64,000 nucleotides of DNA from Bermanella sp040371755. GTDB lineage: Bacteria; Pseudomonadota; Gammaproteobacteria; Pseudomonadales; Oceanobacteraceae. Made by a program: the position numbers and the translations under genes. Within the stretch, counting starts at the first letter, position 1. Each line of letters begins with the position of its first letter. The notes below the pieces were generated by a model. That model did no database searches and was not told the origin of the DNA. It saw only the letters and a program-made list of their open reading frames with translations. Location of the stretch: assembly GCF_040371755.1 (NCBI RefSeq), contig NZ_BAABWE010000003.1, positions 124,001 to 188,000 on the forward strand, read 5' to 3'. Positions 8,956-18,378 of the stretch are shown one piece after another.

Positions 8956-9852
8956 GTGTCAACTTGGGAAGGTATCTCAGAGTTTGTCTATGTGGCTGAA
9001 CTGGCCAGCTTCACTCATGCCGCGCAAAAACTTGGGGTTTCAGTGGCCCAAGTAAGTCGGCTAGTGTCAGACTTAGAGACACGGCTTGCTACTAAACTAC
9101 TGTATCGAACAACCCGCAAAGTTTCCCTCACTGCCGAAGGTGAAATCTACTATCAACATTGTCGCCAATTATTAAGCGGCCTAGAAGACGCCGAGCGTGC
9201 GCTAAGTAATTTAAAAAGCAGCCCGCAAGGCACAATTAAGCTAACTGCCCCAGTTATGTATGGCGAAAAGTATATAATGCCATTGGTGCATGATTTTATG
9301 CTCAAGCATAAAGAAGTGGATGTGATTGCTGACCTCACCAATCAGCAGTTGGATTTAATTAACGGCGGCTACGATTTAGCTATTCGCCTTGGTAAACTGA
9401 AAGACTCCAGCATGATGGCAAAACCATTGAGCCGTCGCCGATATATTGTATGTGCCTCCCCCGCTTATCTTGCACACCATGGCACACCTCACTCATTAAC
9501 TGAGTTAACCCAACACAATTGCTTAGCGGGCCAACACACATTTTGGCGCTTTGAAAATAATAACAAAGAAAAAACCAATAAAATCAGCGGCACAATAACC
9601 TGCAATAGTGGATATGGTTTAGTAGATGCAGCCTTGAAGGGAATTGGCATTGTGCAATTGCCCAATTACTATGTGGACCAGTATTTGAACTCAGGAGAGT
9701 TAATTGAGGTTTTAGGGCAGTTTCAAATTCCTCAGGAATCCATTTGGGCCGTGTACCCTCACAACCGCCATTTATCAGCAAAGGTCAGACAACTAGTCAC
9801 ATATCTACAATTGAAGCTCGAAGATCCAACTCATAACCACTTAAGCACTTAA
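8956..9852 (+). CDS. LysR-family transcriptional regulator
   Basis: A 298-residue LTTR with an N-terminal winged HTH (residues 1-60, FTHAAQKLGVSVAQVSRLVSDLE) and a C-terminal effector domain with the VPLV/AIRLGKL pattern. It starts at GTG; an AGGT lies about 8 bases upstream. Divergent orientation from frmA suggests it controls the frmA-fghA operon from the shared 8810-8955 region, possibly responding to formaldehyde or its glutathione adduct; that target is inferred. Its 3' end overlaps the convergent pseudouridine synthase gene by 12 bases, and no terminator separates them. Confidence 0.88.
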   Translation: MSTWEGISEFVYVAELASFTHAAQKLGVSVAQVSRLVSDLETRLATKLLYRTTRKVSLTAEGEIYYQHCRQLLSGLEDAERALSNLKSSPQGTIKLTAPVMYGEKYIMPLVHDFMLKHKEVDVIADLTNQQLDLINGGYDLAIRLGKLKDSSMMAKPLSRRRYIVCASPAYLAHHGTPHSLTELTQHNCLAGQHTFWRFENNNKEKTNKISGTITCNSGYGLVDAALKGIGIVQLPNYYVDQYLNSGELIEVLGQFQIPQESIWAVYPHNRHLSAKVRQLVTYLQLKLEDPTHNHLST

Positions 9853-10797
9853 GCCATGCATCATACAAAATGCCAACCATTGCTTTGAATAATCCGTATC
9901 TCGAATAACAATTGGCTCGCCGCCTTGGTGCCAAATATTGTTCAAATGCACTGTATAGGCATGCAGCATATGATGATCAGTAGGCCAAGCATGCAAGTCC
10001 TCTTGAGTAAGTGCATCATCCAACCGCTTTAAATAAAATTCACCACCTTGGCTGTATATTTTGTCTCCAACAATTGGGTGGCCAAGCTGAGATAAGTGCG
10101 CTCGAATCTGATGTTTTCGGCCCGTCAATAACTCACACTCTACAATTGAGTAGCCATTATGAGAGCTTATGACGTTAAACAGGGTTTCACTCAATTTTCC
10201 CTCACCTTCTTTTACTGGATGCATTTGGCAACGTATCGCACTGTCTTTGCGTGTATTGAGATAACTTTGGTGATGAAGGTTCTGCCAGCTAGGTTCCCCA
10301 TGAACTATGGCATGATAGATCTTTCGTATCATTAAACTGGAAAGTGTCGGTTGAAAGCGCTTAGCTTGAGTATTGTCCTTTGCAATCAATATGACCCCTG
10401 AGGTTTCTAGGTCTAACCGATGGAGCAAATGGGCATCTGGCCAACTGCTTTCCCTGCGTAGCAACTGTATCAACGTATTGTAAACATTACGTGTAGTTCG
10501 ACTCACAGGTAAATTGGCCGGTTTATGAACTGCGGCTATTTCATCATTTTCCCAAAGAAGCCGCCAACGAGTATCAACTGGAGCCTCTTCATAATTAGGA
10601 ACGGTGTATGACACCACATCCTCTAACTTGAGAAGCTGATCATCAAACACAACACCACTATTAATCTTGATTCCACCACTCACTAAAAGTGAGCGACACT
10701 GGTTAGGCTGTAAATAAGGAATACATAAAGGTAAGCATTCTAATAAGGTTAAGCCTTGCTGAGTTTGATTGACAGTGAATTGAAAATTAGCGTCCAA
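9841..10797 (-). CDS. RluA-family pseudouridine synthase
   Basis: RNA uridine isomerase of 318 residues. The catalytic motif HRLDLETSGVILIAK (Asp nucleophile) lies near residue 125, after an N-terminal S4-like segment (residues 15-70) for RNA binding. The GRKHQIRAHLSQLGHPIVGD motif typical of RluA and RsuA families is complete. The RNA target cannot be read from sequence; RluA-like enzymes modify 23S rRNA or tRNA. The gene ends inside the 3' end of the LysR gene (12-bp overlap). Confidence 0.9.
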   Translation of the reverse strand: MDANFQFTVNQTQQGLTLLECLPLCIPYLQPNQCRSLLVSGGIKINSGVVFDDQLLKLEDVVSYTVPNYEEAPVDTRWRLLWENDEIAAVHKPANLPVSRTTRNVYNTLIQLLRRESSWPDAHLLHRLDLETSGVILIAKDNTQAKRFQPTLSSLMIRKIYHAIVHGEPSWQNLHHQSYLNTRKDSAIRCQMHPVKEGEGKLSETLFNVISSHNGYSIVECELLTGRKHQIRAHLSQLGHPIVGDKIYSQGGEFYLKRLDDALTQEDLHAWPTDHHMLHAYTVHLNNIWHQGGEPIVIRDTDYSKQWLAFCMMHGLSA

Positions 10798-11062
10798 AGA
10801 AGCAACCTGATACAGATAAAACCAGCATCATAAAACATAATTACTCTTACTTCAGTGGTATTTTAGCTTGCACTTTTCTGCACCACAAAGCTGTGCAACT
10901 CACAAAGGTCGCCAAAAATTCATTACCCCAAAGTTTTACTGTTACCTTAATAATCGCCTACTTTTCATCGAATTTGGCGACAATTAGATCAACTCTTGTT
11001 CATACCCCCTATTGATTCAACTTGAGGGTTCATAAATATTACCTTTTTGCCACTAACGCTAT

Positions 11063-11077
11063 TGATAATCCATCTCA
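11063..11077 (+). promoter_or_regulatory. Fur-box-like site upstream of bfd
   Basis: TGATAATCCATCTCA matches 12 of 15 positions of the 7-1-7 Fur consensus, with one perfect TGATAAT half. It lies 48 bases before the bfd start. Iron repression of bfd is known in other gammaproteobacteria. A single half-strong site is suggestive only. Confidence 0.4.
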
Positions 11078-11124
11078 TTTGCACTACTATTAGGTCAATA
11101 GCTACTTTAAATGAGTATTTCACC

Positions 11125-11313
11125 ATGTACGTGTGTCTTTGCAAGGGAATAACAGATTCGCAAGTTCAGTCCGCTATCGAAAACGGAGCTGACTATAAAT
11201 CCCTACGTGATGAGCTTGGAATTGCTATGGATTGTGGTCAATGCGGAAATACATGCAAAGAAATGCTTAAACAGAAGCAAGAATGCGCATTTTATGAGGC
11301 GAGAGTCGCTTAG
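11125..11313 (+). CDS. bfd: Bacterioferritin-associated ferredoxin
   Basis: A 62-residue 2Fe-2S protein that reduces iron stored in bacterioferritin so it can be released. Cysteines are in C-x-C (CLCKG) and C-x2-C (CGQCGNTC), the Bfd pattern. The ATG at 11125 is chosen because MYVCLC is the family start; an in-frame ATG at 11047 would add a 26-residue hydrophobic extension not expected in Bfd. No bacterioferritin gene lies within the window. A Fur-like site lies upstream, consistent with induction under iron limitation. Confidence 0.9.
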   Translation: MYVCLCKGITDSQVQSAIENGADYKSLRDELGIAMDCGQCGNTCKEMLKQKQECAFYEARVA

Positions 11314-11430
11314 CCAAATTCAGATTACTTCTCAGGCTTTTCCCTCATAAACCACCGTATATCGCTAGACTCCCCTTCTTTTGACCCACATAATTCATAC
11401 CTCTATATATTTAGGTGTGGTATCGGCCTT

Positions 11431-12171
11431 TTGAAAAAATCAATATTTCGAACAACAGACCCATGGGGACCGCTTGAGGTGCTTGATGACGGGGCTAAAC
11501 GCTTCCTTACCTTTGGGAATGACCACGAACAAAGTTGCCAAATTAAAGCCCAGCCCCATATACCCCAACATGAATATAACCGCGCAATTATGGTATGCCT
11601 ATTATTCAGTCAACCTAAACGGGTATGCATAATGGGATTAGGCGGTGGTACCTCTGTGTTGGCTTTTTTAAACGCCTGCCCTAACAGTGATGTTTATGCA
11701 GTTGAGCTCAGGCAAGAAGTCATCCGTGTGGCACAAAAGTATTTCCAACTGCCTAAACATGAAGCCAGATTAACCATTACTAACCAAGATGCCTTAGATT
11801 TCGTGCAGCAAGAAAACGAACCCTTTGATATCTTAACTGGTGATCTATATCACCATCATGGCATCGACGAAATATTGCTACAAAAGCAATTCTTGAAAAA
11901 CTGTGCGAATAACCTAAGTGACTCTGGCTGGTTGGTTTTAAATTATTGGTTAGACCATGATTTAAACCAAAACGTTTTACAACAGTTGCATGAAGATTTT
12001 GAGTGCATATATGCATGTAATAGCGGAGGTGGGAATCTCATATTAATAGCTGGAAAAAAACAGCCTATTGAAGACTACTTAAATCCAAGCGTCATAAAAC
12101 CACTGGCAAAAAAATTAGGATTCTCTTTAAATTACTACATAAAGCGGTTAACGCTTTTGAATTTATCATAA
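11431..12171 (+). CDS. Spermidine-synthase-like SAM-dependent methyltransferase fold protein
   Basis: A 246-residue Rossmann protein with a cofactor loop MGLGGGTSVL (about residue 68), an acidic strand end (AVELR) and a TGDLYHHHG segment where spermidine synthases have their active-site Asp. Such short SpeE-like proteins are common in gammaproteobacteria, often of unproven function. The start is a TTG with no convincing ribosome site; no better in-frame codon is visible. The 3' end overlaps the convergent protease gene by 37 bases. Polyamine synthesis should not be assumed, since the substrate-binding gate residues are not recognisable. Confidence 0.7.
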   Translation: MKKSIFRTTDPWGPLEVLDDGAKRFLTFGNDHEQSCQIKAQPHIPQHEYNRAIMVCLLFSQPKRVCIMGLGGGTSVLAFLNACPNSDVYAVELRQEVIRVAQKYFQLPKHEARLTITNQDALDFVQQENEPFDILTGDLYHHHGIDEILLQKQFLKNCANNLSDSGWLVLNYWLDHDLNQNVLQQLHEDFECIYACNSGGGNLILIAGKKQPIEDYLNPSVIKPLAKKLGFSLNYYIKRLTLLNLS

Positions 12172-13943
12172 AAAACAAACAGCATAATGAAAACCCACAT
12201 AAAGCCAAAGCTGCCCGCACCATTTGATTCATCACCTAGTAATTGACTGGTTGTGTTATTACTCGATATTTGTCCATTGCTGAAAATAGCATCCGTATTT
12301 GTTCGACTCACATAGGTAAATTCACTGTCTTCATAATCAATATTTTCACATACAGCATCCACACCACTTTGAGGCATTGGGTCATCCAAACTGGCTATAT
12401 CATCTGTATTGTAATACCCGCTTGCACTGGAGCAACTAGATTCATTAAAGCGATCCGTACACACTTTTAAATCATCCAAAAAAGCAGCACCGCCACCAGA
12501 TTGATAAAAAATAAACATAGTATGATTTAACCCTGGATCTAATTCGACAGTGTAGGTTGTCCAGTTTGTGGCCGTAACCGTTTTTTCACTTTTCTCATTA
12601 ATGAATACCTTTAAGTAACCAAAATTAGCATCGTCGAGTTTTGCTGTGAATTTCAGGTACAAAGGAGTTTCATCGACTGAACCATTTAAATAACTTAACA
12701 ACACCGAACGCGTCCCAGATAATTGATTACTTGATTTCATCACCGAGCCTAGTTCTAAATCCTCTACCTCTGTCCAAGGTTTACTATGTTCTGTGTTTTG
12801 TGAAGTTCCACTATAGAATTCCCATTGTGTATCCAATGCCTGAGCATCTATCCGGCTTAAAACTTTGGCATTTAAATCCGCAGACACTGCATTATGAGTT
12901 AACGATAACGATAATTCTGCTAAGTGTTCGCCACCCCAAAGTCCATCTGCATTCACAACAAATGAGCATTCTTTGCTGCCCGGCAATTCACCATTCAATA
13001 GCCAATTATTTGGATCAATAGAAAAATAATCATTTGAAATATATTTTTGATTAATGGTTTGGCTACTTTCAGACAGATTCTGTAAGGTAAATGTTTGCGC
13101 CTTACTGCGATCTTTTCCTAAAAAACCAATACGTCCTGAGCCAAATAATGATACTCCTGCTCGTCTGGTGTCGATCCAATCTGACATAGCAGACACTTCA
13201 GAATATACGCCATAATAACCGGCTTCTGCACAACCACTGCCCCAGCTCACTAGCCCAGTTAACGCCCATTCATTCTGCGCCCTAACTAAAATCGGCCCTC
13301 CAGAATCCCCTTGGCATGAATCTTTTCCACCACTAATTTCCCCTGCACAAAAGCTTCTATCCCAATAATGGTCAATACCATTAACTGAATACGTCGCATC
13401 ACATATTTGATCCGCTTGAAAGCTCACTTCAACTTCTTTCAATTGTCGCGATGTACTACCTAATTCTGTTACGCCCCAACCTAGGATTCTTAATTGCTCA
13501 TTTTGTTTAAGGTCTAGCGTAGCCTCACGGCTTAGGATATTAATAGGCGTTTTGCCTGAGCTTTGATCTAGCTTAATAATGGCAAGATCACTGTAAAATA
13601 AACGATCGTTGTAATCAGGATGAATAATGAACCACTCTGCCCCTCTCGCTTCTCCTGAGGCGAGGTTGGATAAATTCTCTAGTCCGATATATAACGTTAA
13701 ATCATCCGCTTCTTTATCATCTAAACAATGGGCGGCGGTTAAAACCCAATCTTTACCAATGAGCACTCCACCGCAAAAGTGGTACCCCCTTTGAATGGAA
13801 ACCATCCAAGGATAATTTTCTGTGTTATCAACACCACCTATTATCTTCGATTGGTTAGTGTCAGAGATAACACTGGTAGACCAAGAATAAGGAGCCGTCA
13901 AAAAAATCAGGCAATAAAACAGCCTAATTAACATCATTTTCAT
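12135..13943 (-). CDS. Secreted trypsin-like serine protease with C-terminal anchor (VesB-like)
   Basis: A 602-residue protein with signal peptide (MKMMLIRLFYCLIFLTAPYS), then a chymotrypsin-family domain from IIGGVDNTENYPW (activation site) to about residue 270. The catalytic triad is complete: TAAHC, DLAII and GDSGGP. Two beta-rich regions follow (a choice-of-anchor/Ig-like block and a possible jelly-roll with a CTDRF segment). The tail GAGSFGFMWVFIMLFVFYDK plus a basic end resembles GlyGly-CTERM, the sorting signal cleaved by rhombosortase, as in Vibrio VesB. The ATG at 13943 has an AAGG site 8 bases before it, better than the TTG at 13949. Expected location is the outer face or medium via type II secretion. 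Confidence 0.85.
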   Translation of the reverse strand: MKMMLIRLFYCLIFLTAPYSWSTSVISDTNQSKIIGGVDNTENYPWMVSIQRGYHFCGGVLIGKDWVLTAAHCLDDKEADDLTLYIGLENLSNLASGEARGAEWFIIHPDYNDRLFYSDLAIIKLDQSSGKTPINILSREATLDLKQNEQLRILGWGVTELGSTSRQLKEVEVSFQADQICDATYSVNGIDHYWDRSFCAGEISGGKDSCQGDSGGPILVRAQNEWALTGLVSWGSGCAEAGYYGVYSEVSAMSDWIDTRRAGVSLFGSGRIGFLGKDRSKAQTFTLQNLSESSQTINQKYISNDYFSIDPNNWLLNGELPGSKECSFVVNADGLWGGEHLAELSLSLTHNAVSADLNAKVLSRIDAQALDTQWEFYSGTSQNTEHSKPWTEVEDLELGSVMKSSNQLSGTRSVLLSYLNGSVDETPLYLKFTAKLDDANFGYLKVFINEKSEKTVTATNWTTYTVELDPGLNHTMFIFYQSGGGAAFLDDLKVCTDRFNESSCSSASGYYNTDDIASLDDPMPQSGVDAVCENIDYEDSEFTYVSRTNTDAIFSNGQISSNNTTSQLLGDESNGAGSFGFMWVFIMLFVFYDKFKSVNRFM

Positions 13944-14139
13944 AGCCAAAACCTTGCTGCTAAATAGATTCCATCTCTAAAATTCGAGTTGGTTTAATCA
14001 GTATAGAAGTGGGTTTTGAAATCTGCCGTATGAAAATCTGATCTATAAAAGCCTTACTAAATAGCCATTGGCGAATTTCGATGACTTTCGAACTCGGTGC
14101 TATGCTTTATAAAGGACCTGTGATGTTGTGGAGTTAATA

Positions 14140-14955
14140 ATGTACATAAAAGCCATCTTTTATATGCTGACGGCATATATGCTTTGGGGCTGTGGAGCTT
14201 TAGATGAAAGCAGTAGTACAGAGGTCCCAGCTCCGACGGAGGATGCGCAACTAACAGGCTTATGGGTCGGCGTAACCCAAGAACAAGGCACCACAGAGGA
14301 TTTAGAGACTCAGGTCTTATTCATCAATGATACAGTTTACATTTTACGTGAGGACGAAGCGCATTTTGGCTCCTACACCCTGAACTCAAACGGCAGCGCT
14401 TTATTTGAGACAGATGTTTATACCTATAATACACCCGACACTGATAATCAGTTTTTTGTCGGTGTACGCGGGAATATTCAGTTGGATATGGACGCATTGT
14501 TCGCCACCAATGACGATTTATTTATCAATTATGAAGGTAGTAATCGATCCGGTAGCATCACCCTTGAACTCGATTCTGCCAGAGAAAATAATCTCACCCT
14601 TACCCGAGTAAGTGGCCAATGGGATACTACCGATTCTGTAATGTATATTAATGACGTTGGTGGACTACAAGGCAGTGACAGCGCCACAGGCTGCCAATGG
14701 AAAGGAGATTTAACGCCATTAACTGATGATTTGCTAAGCCTAAGTATTGAAAGACAATTATGTTCTGACTTTAATCAATCCACAGATTCTCCTGTAGATG
14801 GCTATGCATTAGTGGACGGCGAAGGCTTATTGCACTTTGTAGCACAACAGCCTAATCAATTATTGTGGATGCGTTTTGAAAGCAGTTCTACCACCACTAC
14901 AACCACCACAGAAGAAGAAACAACAGATGAAACAACAGAGGAAACTACTGAATAA
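14140..14955 (+). CDS. Putative lipoprotein with Thr/Glu tail
   Basis: Unrecognised protein of 271 residues. It starts with a hydrophobic signal and LWGC, a lipobox with an unusual Trp at -2, so membrane anchoring is likely but not certain. The body (residues 35-240) is beta-rich with repeated SGSITLELD-like strands, and the last 20 residues are a low-complexity Thr/Glu tract (TTTTTTTEEETTDETTEETT). The ATG at 14140 follows GGAG at 6 bases. The upstream in-frame GTG at 14128 is less likely. It is divergent from the serine protease gene, which lies 196 bases away. Function unknown. Confidence 0.65.
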   Translation: MYIKAIFYMLTAYMLWGCGALDESSSTEVPAPTEDAQLTGLWVGVTQEQGTTEDLETQVLFINDTVYILREDEAHFGSYTLNSNGSALFETDVYTYNTPDTDNQFFVGVRGNIQLDMDALFATNDDLFINYEGSNRSGSITLELDSARENNLTLTRVSGQWDTTDSVMYINDVGGLQGSDSATGCQWKGDLTPLTDDLLSLSIERQLCSDFNQSTDSPVDGYALVDGEGLLHFVAQQPNQLLWMRFESSSTTTTTTTEEETTDETTEETTE

Positions 14956-14957
14956 TA

Positions 14958-15602
14958 CTAAGGAAAATACTCCAGTTGAGATTCGGGTTCCCACTTAGGG
15001 TACTTGTGCATGATATCTTTAAATTCAGGGGATTCTAGGCAAACATCTAACCACCGAATCACGTGGGTATAATGGCTTTGATAAAACCAGTGTTTATCAA
15101 CGCAGGCAAATTGCCTAATAAAAGGAAAAATCGCTAAATCGGCTAGAGTAATGCCATCCCCCATTAAATATATATGTTTATTTAATCTTTGATTTAAATC
15201 TGCGATGAATACTTCTGCTTGCTCTCGATAAAACAACTCACTTTCTTCATAGCGATCAGCATATTTATAATGATCAAGCGCCCATTTAAAGGACTGATCA
15301 TTATGTGAAATCAGAGCATCAATTTGATTAGCCAATTGCTCAGGATAAAGTGTTCTTTTCATTTGAGAGTTAGTAGACACCGCAAAGTGCATGATTTCCA
15401 AGCTCTCTTCAATAACCTCACCAGATGTAAGTTGCATAACTGGCACCGTTCCTTTTGGGCTAATATCCAACATGGCTTGAGGCTTTTCTTTTAAAACAAC
15501 TTCCCTCAACTCAAAACTTTTAGCATGCATACAATAACGAATAGCCAATCTGGCTCGCATTGCATAGGGACAACGCCGAAAAGAATACAATATATCCGCC
15601 AT
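14958..15602 (-). CDS. Glutathione S-transferase-family protein
   Basis: A 214-residue cytoplasmic protein with a thioredoxin-fold N-terminus (MADILYSFRRCPYAMRARLA; RRCPYAMRA matches the CxxA-type site of YibF/omega-like GSTs), a cis-Pro loop PKGTVPVM and Glu-Ser (EESLEI) for glutathione, then an alpha-helical C-terminal domain. The ATG at 15602 is chosen; the in-frame ATG at 15626 falls inside the next gene's terminator hairpin. Likely role is glutathione-dependent detoxification or deglutathionylation; the substrate is unknown. Confidence 0.85.
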   Translation of the reverse strand: MADILYSFRRCPYAMRARLAIRYCMHAKSFELREVVLKEKPQAMLDISPKGTVPVMQLTSGEVIEESLEIMHFAVSTNSQMKRTLYPEQLANQIDALISHNDQSFKWALDHYKYADRYEESELFYREQAEVFIADLNQRLNKHIYLMGDGITLADLAIFPFIRQFACVDKHWFYQSHYTHVIRWLDVCLESPEFKDIMHKYPKWEPESQLEYFP

Positions 15603-15625
15603 ATAAATACCAAACGTTAAATACA

Positions 15626-15652
15626 AAAATGCCCATCAAAGACGGGCATTTT
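15626..15652 (-). terminator. Terminator of the alpha/beta hydrolase gene
   Basis: Arms AAAATGCCC and GGGCATTTT with a 9-base loop. On the minus strand the stem is followed by TTTTTG, so it ends the upstream hydrolase transcript. Confidence 0.75.
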
Positions 15653-15677
15653 ATCATACTCTATGCTTATCACATTC

Positions 15678-16607
15678 TTACATTGCGGCCGCTGTTTCCT
15701 TTTCGCATTCGACAGACGAAACTTGCTCCAAGATCCAATCACAAATACGTGGCTGAATCTGTAAAGGCAAGTCATGGCCCATACCTTCAACCACATGTAA
15801 TTTTGCATTGGCAGCCTCGGCTGTTTCTTTACCGGCAGAGATTGGTATTAGCGGATCCGCAGTACCGTGAATAACTTGAACCGGTATCGATAACTTGGCT
15901 AACTCATCATAGCGATTATGTGTACCTATTATCGCCAGCATTTGGCGCTGAGTGCCGGCCGCGGATATGCCTCTGTCTAATAAGCTTTGAACATAGGTTT
16001 TTAAATCTGAATCTGAAGTTGGAAACATAGGGCTCCCTATTAATTTCCATGTCTTCATATGGTAATTCAAAATATCTTCTTTTGACTTAGATGCCGGCCC
16101 AGACATTAAATGCGATGACACTTCCTTACTTGGTTTGGGTAACTTAGGGTTGCTAGTGGAACTCATAATGGATGTTAAACTTTTAACACGCTCAGGTGCA
16201 TTTATAGCGATTAATTGAGAGATCATGCCTCCCATACTCACCCCTACTAAATGTGCTTTTTCAATATTAAGCGCATCCAAAACACCGATAGCATCGTTCA
16301 TCAGTTCCGTTAATGGATATGGAGGGTTAATCTGTAAACCTAGTTTAAGCTTAATAACCTGCCAAATCATATTTGGCATCGATAAATGGTGAAGCTTTTC
16401 AGATTGGCCTTGATCACGGTTATCAATCCTTAATACCCGATAACCCGCTTCTACCAATTGATTTACCATGGTCATTGGCCATGCTGTCATAGGCATACCT
16501 AAACCGTGTATTAACATGATAACGGGCGCATTTTCATTACCATATAGCTCATAGGCTATTTCGATATTATTGGCTCTGATAGTGGTAACAGGCTGGGTAC
16601 TGATCAT
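15678..16607 (-). CDS. Alpha/beta hydrolase
   Basis: A 309-residue alpha/beta-fold hydrolase. Visible are the oxyanion HGLGMPMTAW segment, DNRDQGQSE, the nucleophile elbow GVSMGGM (Ser near residue 106), the acid Asp in GTADPLIP and the His of GMGHDLP, as in epoxide-hydrolase/lipase-like families. The ATG at 16607 gives MISTQPVTT; an in-frame ATG at 16649 adds a weakly plausible 14 residues. The substrate is unknown. Neighbouring genes (GST, MATE) hint at detoxification, but this is only context. A 412-base non-coding stretch lies upstream. Confidence 0.85.
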   Translation of the reverse strand: MISTQPVTTIRANNIEIAYELYGNENAPVIMLIHGLGMPMTAWPMTMVNQLVEAGYRVLRIDNRDQGQSEKLHHLSMPNMIWQVIKLKLGLQINPPYPLTELMNDAIGVLDALNIEKAHLVGVSMGGMISQLIAINAPERVKSLTSIMSSTSNPKLPKPSKEVSSHLMSGPASKSKEDILNYHMKTWKLIGSPMFPTSDSDLKTYVQSLLDRGISAAGTQRQMLAIIGTHNRYDELAKLSIPVQVIHGTADPLIPISAGKETAEAANAKLHVVEGMGHDLPLQIQPRICDWILEQVSSVECEKETAAAM

Positions 16608-17019
16608 AAAACTTACTCTATATACTGCGTTAGACCCGTGTTCTAACATTAAAGTGTGTCAGAGAGACTCTATTTATGCTGAATCTAGGGGAAATGCCGA
16701 ATCTAACATGTTTTTTTATTATTAGGCGGCCTAACTTGCCATCGAACGCAGAAAAGATCAATGGGCTGACTTATCACAAATTAATATATTGCTTATTATT
16801 GCCTTGATAAGAGTTACCATAAACCCCATTAATTTATACTTATTTAACTTATTTATTAGTTGCCTGTTGTTTATCACAAAGATCTTACTGCAACGGTGTG
16901 TTTCAAAACTTTTTACACCAAACAGTCAATAATATTACGCTCACTAAGGCCATCCTGTGGTATAAAGCAGCCTAATAATCGATGTTGCTTAATATTAGCA
17001 GGATATATAGGTACCTAGC
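16608..17019. other. Intergenic region, no gene seen
   Basis: Between the divergent hydrolase and MATE genes. It must hold their promoters. I see no convincing coding frame, hairpin with T-tract or RNA gene. Confidence 0.4.
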
Positions 17020-18348
17020 ATTTCTTCCACCTCTCAATTTCAGCCTCCCAGTATTTGGGCATTAGCTTGGCCATCTGTATTGGCAAACGTATTATTAGCC
17101 AGTATTGGTGTGGTACAAATCGTTTTGGCAACCGACTTTGGCCCAGAAGCAACCGCCGCTGTCGCAGTTTCACAGCGTGTTTTCTTTGTATTGCAAGCCT
17201 CTCTATTTGGTCTGGCAACCGGTATCTCTGCTTTAATAGCCCGCAGTGTCGGGGCTAATCAATTACTTCAGGCAGCACAAACTGTGCAAAGCGCCATGTT
17301 ACTAGGATTCATAGTTTCCACTTCAGTTGGTGCTCTTTGTTACGTCTGGGCCAGTGAAATAGCGAGCGTGTTTAATTTAGAGGGGCAAACCCATAGTTTA
17401 GCCACGAACTTAATTCATTGGGTATGCATTTTTAACCCTATTTATGCTCTGAACATTGTATTAGCTGCCTCTATGCGTGCCAGCGGTGATGCTAAAAACC
17501 CATTACTTTTGGCGTTCATTAGCAGTGTTGGGAATTGGATTGGTAGCGCGGCACTTGCCTATGGTTGGTGGGGGCTTCCTGCATGGGAAGTAGAAGGGCT
17601 TGCCATTGGTGGGATCTCAGGCTCGGTTTTAGCTTTGATTTTATACACCCTTTTGTGGCGCATTGGTAAGCTACGAGTGCCATACCCTGATATGAGCGCC
17701 TTTAGGCTTAAAACCAATAAGATATTAAGAGTAGGTACACCCAGCGCCATCGAGCAAACCCTCATGCATGTAGGTTTTATGGTGTATATGGTGGCTATTG
17801 CCCATTATGGTAGTGATGTTTTAGCTGGTTATGGTTTAGGGTTAAATATCTTAACCATGATCACCCTGCTTTCACTGGGGTTTTCAATGGCATCCGCCGT
17901 TATTGTGGGGCAATACCTTGGACGCGGCGAGCCTGAAACCGCCGAAAAATATGGCTGGAAAGGATGGCGTTTATGCATAGGTATCATGTTAGGTGCTGCA
18001 TTAATTTTTGCCGTATTCAGTCAAGAATTAGCGCAACTGCTCACCACTGAAAAAGCAGTACAAACGTACACCGCATTATTCTTTACAGTAGTAGCCATTG
18101 CATTACCATTCATAGCAACTGACTTTGCTCTAGGCGGTGCTATTCGTGGCGCAGGTGAAACCACCTACCCCTTGAAAGTCAGCATGATAAGTTTAATTTT
18201 GGTACGATTTATTATGCCGTTTGTGTTCTTAGAAATGGAATTTTCTATTAACACCATGTTTTTACTTACAGCCTTAGACTTTGGTATAAAGGCCGTGTTT
18301 ATGATGTATTATTTCCGCAGCGGTAAATGGAAACACAAAGCACTTTAA
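17020..18348 (+). CDS. MATE-family efflux transporter, apparent ATT start
   Basis: Multidrug and toxin extrusion protein with twelve predicted membrane segments, exporting cationic compounds in exchange for Na+ or H+. The open frame runs back to a TAG at 17008, and the stretch before the first TTG (17080) encodes the start of TM1 (SIWALAWPSVLANVL), so a TTG start would truncate the protein. The only early initiation candidate is ATT at 17020, 7 bases after an AGGT; it gives 442 residues, a normal length. ATT starts are rare (infC, pcnB), so loss of a normal start codon is the alternative. The XRE gene follows at 30 bases. Confidence 0.7.
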   Translation: MSSTSQFQPPSIWALAWPSVLANVLLASIGVVQIVLATDFGPEATAAVAVSQRVFFVLQASLFGLATGISALIARSVGANQLLQAAQTVQSAMLLGFIVSTSVGALCYVWASEIASVFNLEGQTHSLATNLIHWVCIFNPIYALNIVLAASMRASGDAKNPLLLAFISSVGNWIGSAALAYGWWGLPAWEVEGLAIGGISGSVLALILYTLLWRIGKLRVPYPDMSAFRLKTNKILRVGTPSAIEQTLMHVGFMVYMVAIAHYGSDVLAGYGLGLNILTMITLLSLGFSMASAVIVGQYLGRGEPETAEKYGWKGWRLCIGIMLGAALIFAVFSQELAQLLTTEKAVQTYTALFFTVVAIALPFIATDFALGGAIRGAGETTYPLKVSMISLILVRFIMPFVFLEMEFSINTMFLLTALDFGIKAVFMMYYFRSGKWKHKAL

Positions 18349-18378
18349 CCGCTCAGTTGTGATTATTCAGGACAAACA

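Noticed and set aside
16608..17019. Hidden gene between hydrolase and MATE genes
   Set aside because: Frames are short and AT-rich, with no recognisable motif.
17080..18348. TTG at 17080 as the start of the MATE gene
   Set aside because: It removes the first part of TM1, which the open frame upstream encodes; the ATT alternative gives a normal-length protein.
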